Assembly: GCA_905198755.1 (NCBI GenBank)
Contig: CAJKDR010000047.1
Coordinates: forward strand, 1-7,586
Length of the DNA: 7,586 nt
Source: an uncultured Clostridiaceae bacterium
Lineage (GTDB): Bacteria > Bacillota > Clostridia > TANB77 > CAG-508
Reading direction: 5' to 3'
The notes under the pieces were generated by a model that did no database searches, was not told the origin of the DNA, and saw only the letters and a list, made by a program, of their open reading frames with translations. A program made the position numbers and the translations under genes. Below are positions 6,624-7,586 of the stretch, piece by piece (the stretch's first letter is position 1; every line of letters begins with the position of its first letter).

Positions 6624-6668
6624 ATAAACATTATTTAGGATAATAAACAAGAGAAAGGAAAATGTAAA

Positions 6669-7520
6669 ATGGCAAAGAAAACAGGATTAGGAAAAGGCTT
6701 AGATGCTTTATTTTCAGATACTTTAAAAGTTGATAAAGAAGAAGAAAAAATACAAGATGGAGAAGTTGTGCAACAATTAAAAATAATAGATGTAGAGCCT
6801 AATAGAGATCAACCAAGAAAACAATTTAATGAAGAAGCATTAAATGAACTTTCAGAATCAATAAAAAGATATGGCTTAATTCAACCTATAATAGTAACTA
6901 AAAAAGATGACTATTATGAAATAATTGCAGGAGAAAGAAGATGGAGAGCTTGTAAAAAGGCTGGTCTAACAACAATTTCAGCAATTGTAAGAGAAGATGA
7001 TAAAAAGAAAAATCAAGAAATAGCATTAATAGAAAATATACAAAGAGAAGATTTAAATGCGTTTGAAAAAGCTTCAGGTATAAAATTATTAATGGATGAA
7101 TATAACTTAACTCAACAACAAGTAGCAGAAATAATTGGAAAAAGTAGAAGTGGTGTTGCAAATACTCTAAGAATATTAAATTTGGATGAAAGAGTATTAG
7201 AATTAGCAAAAGAGGGAAAATTAACAGAAGCACATTGTAGAGCACTACTAATATATGATGATGGAAATAAACAATATGAAGCAGCTCTTAAATATATAGA
7301 AAAGGGTGAAAGCTCTAGGGAAATAACAAGAAGCACTAAAAGAGTAAAAAATAAAAAAATAGATAAAAGATATGAAGCAATATATAGAGATATAGAAGAT
7401 TCATTCCAAGATTTCTTTGGAACAAAGGTAAGATTAGACGCAGGAAAAAGAAAAGGAAAAATAGTTATAGAATATTCATCAAATGATGATTTATCTAGAA
7501 TATTAGACTTAATAAAATAG
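6669..7520 (+). CDS. parB: ParB/Spo0J, parS-binding CTPase for chromosome segregation
   Basis: Binds parS sites near the origin, spreads along DNA as a CTP-dependent clamp, and stimulates ParA and condensin loading. It has 283 residues, usual for the family. The amino-terminal motif KKTGLGKGLDALF (3-15) is the ParA-contact region. The ParB/sulfiredoxin-like domain spans about 37-125, with QPRKQF (48-53) and the CTP-binding GERRWRA (88-94), then ENIQRED (122-128). The helix-turn-helix YNLTQQQVAEIIGKSRSGVANTLRIL lies at about 145-170, and the dimerisation domain at about 235-283 (FGTKVRLDAGKRKGKIVIEY). Odd point: the segment usually read DLNPxEEA is DLNAFEKA, with Ala131 in place of Pro. Start: AAAGGA at 6654-6659 lies ten bases before ATG 6669; the closer ATG at 6662 is followed at once by TAA. 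Position next to parA, and its own sequence, favour ParB over its paralogue Noc. No parS-like CACGTG core was found in the window. Confidence 0.97.
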   Translation: MAKKTGLGKGLDALFSDTLKVDKEEEKIQDGEVVQQLKIIDVEPNRDQPRKQFNEEALNELSESIKRYGLIQPIIVTKKDDYYEIIAGERRWRACKKAGLTTISAIVREDDKKKNQEIALIENIQREDLNAFEKASGIKLLMDEYNLTQQQVAEIIGKSRSGVANTLRILNLDERVLELAKEGKLTEAHCRALLIYDDGNKQYEAALKYIEKGESSREITRSTKRVKNKKIDKRYEAIYRDIEDSFQDFFGTKVRLDAGKRKGKIVIEYSSNDDLSRILDLIK

Positions 7521-7534
7521 GAAGGAAGATTCAT

Positions 7535-7586
7535 ATGACAGAATTTTTAAAATCAAATAATTATTTAATATTTTCATTTATATTAA
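7535..7586 (+). CDS. Start of an unidentified, probably membrane-anchored protein
   Basis: An ATG at 7535 opens a frame that runs to the right edge: 17 complete codons, MTEFLKSNNYLIFSFIL, with the gene cut by the window. The Shine-Dalgarno AAGGAAG (7522-7528) is well placed, and the start is 14 bases after the parB stop, so it is likely cotranscribed with parA-parB. The stretch from residue 10 onward is strongly hydrophobic, suggesting an amino-terminal membrane segment. In many Clostridia a small membrane protein of the DUF4446 family follows parB, and this could be one. That rests on gene order recalled from related genomes, not on this short sequence. Confidence 0.6.
   Translation, partial: MTEFLKSNNYLIFSFIL

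Noticed and set aside
6662..6667. ATG directly followed by TAA just before parB, a start-stop element
   Set aside because: It lies only three bases from the Shine-Dalgarno GG and is probably a chance ATG in an A-rich leader. The real start at 6669 has normal spacing.
1..7586. DnaA boxes, an origin, tRNA genes, CRISPR arrays or insertion sequences
   Set aside because: I looked for TTATCCACA-like boxes, repeated spacer patterns, terminal inverted repeats, transposase motifs and tRNA-like folds and saw none. The gene order suggests that an origin lies outside the window, probably to the left.

Overview
The window is a stretch of bacterial chromosome coding almost entirely on the + strand. It carries the conserved origin-proximal gene block yidC - jag/khpB - mnmE - mnmG - rsmG - parA(soj) - parB(spo0J), followed by the first codons of one more gene. 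Several things point to a very AT-rich Firmicute of the Clostridia type. Intergenic DNA is close to pure A/T, arginine is almost always AGA, and isoleucine is mostly ATA. Shine-Dalgarno sequences are strong (AGGAGG, AAAGGA). The protein variants also fit, for example PCNPHIGGSSKGH in MnmG and the GLGKGLDALF amino end of ParB. No noc gene lies between rsmG and parA, unlike Bacillus. The genus cannot be named from this sequence alone.

Layout: 1-799 is yidC with its 5' end outside the window, followed two bases later by jag (802-1503). The 99-base gap 1504-1602 holds a long composite hairpin with a T run, probably an intrinsic terminator, possibly with an alternative fold. mnmE (1603-2967), mnmG (3033-4931) and rsmG (4998-5720) follow with gaps of about 65 bases. 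The 111-base gap 5721-5831 contains the best promoter in the window (TTGACA, 17-base spacer, TATTAT). It overlaps a perfect 34-base palindrome and a 14-base direct repeat. parA starts with TTG at 5832, parB runs 6669-7520, and a probable membrane protein gene begins at 7535 and leaves the window.

Functional groups: YidC (membrane insertase) and KhpB/Jag (RNA-binding protein) form one tightly linked pair. MnmE and MnmG are the two subunits of the enzyme that modifies wobble uridine 34 in tRNAs. RsmG methylates 16S rRNA and is the usual downstream partner. ParA and ParB are the chromosome segregation pair acting on parS sites near the origin. This is a housekeeping region. I found no mobile element, CRISPR array, RNA gene or new multi-gene system. 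The points worth a second look are regulatory: the jag-mnmE hairpin and the palindromic promoter of parA. There are also a few protein-level departures from the family norm in YidC, Jag and ParB.
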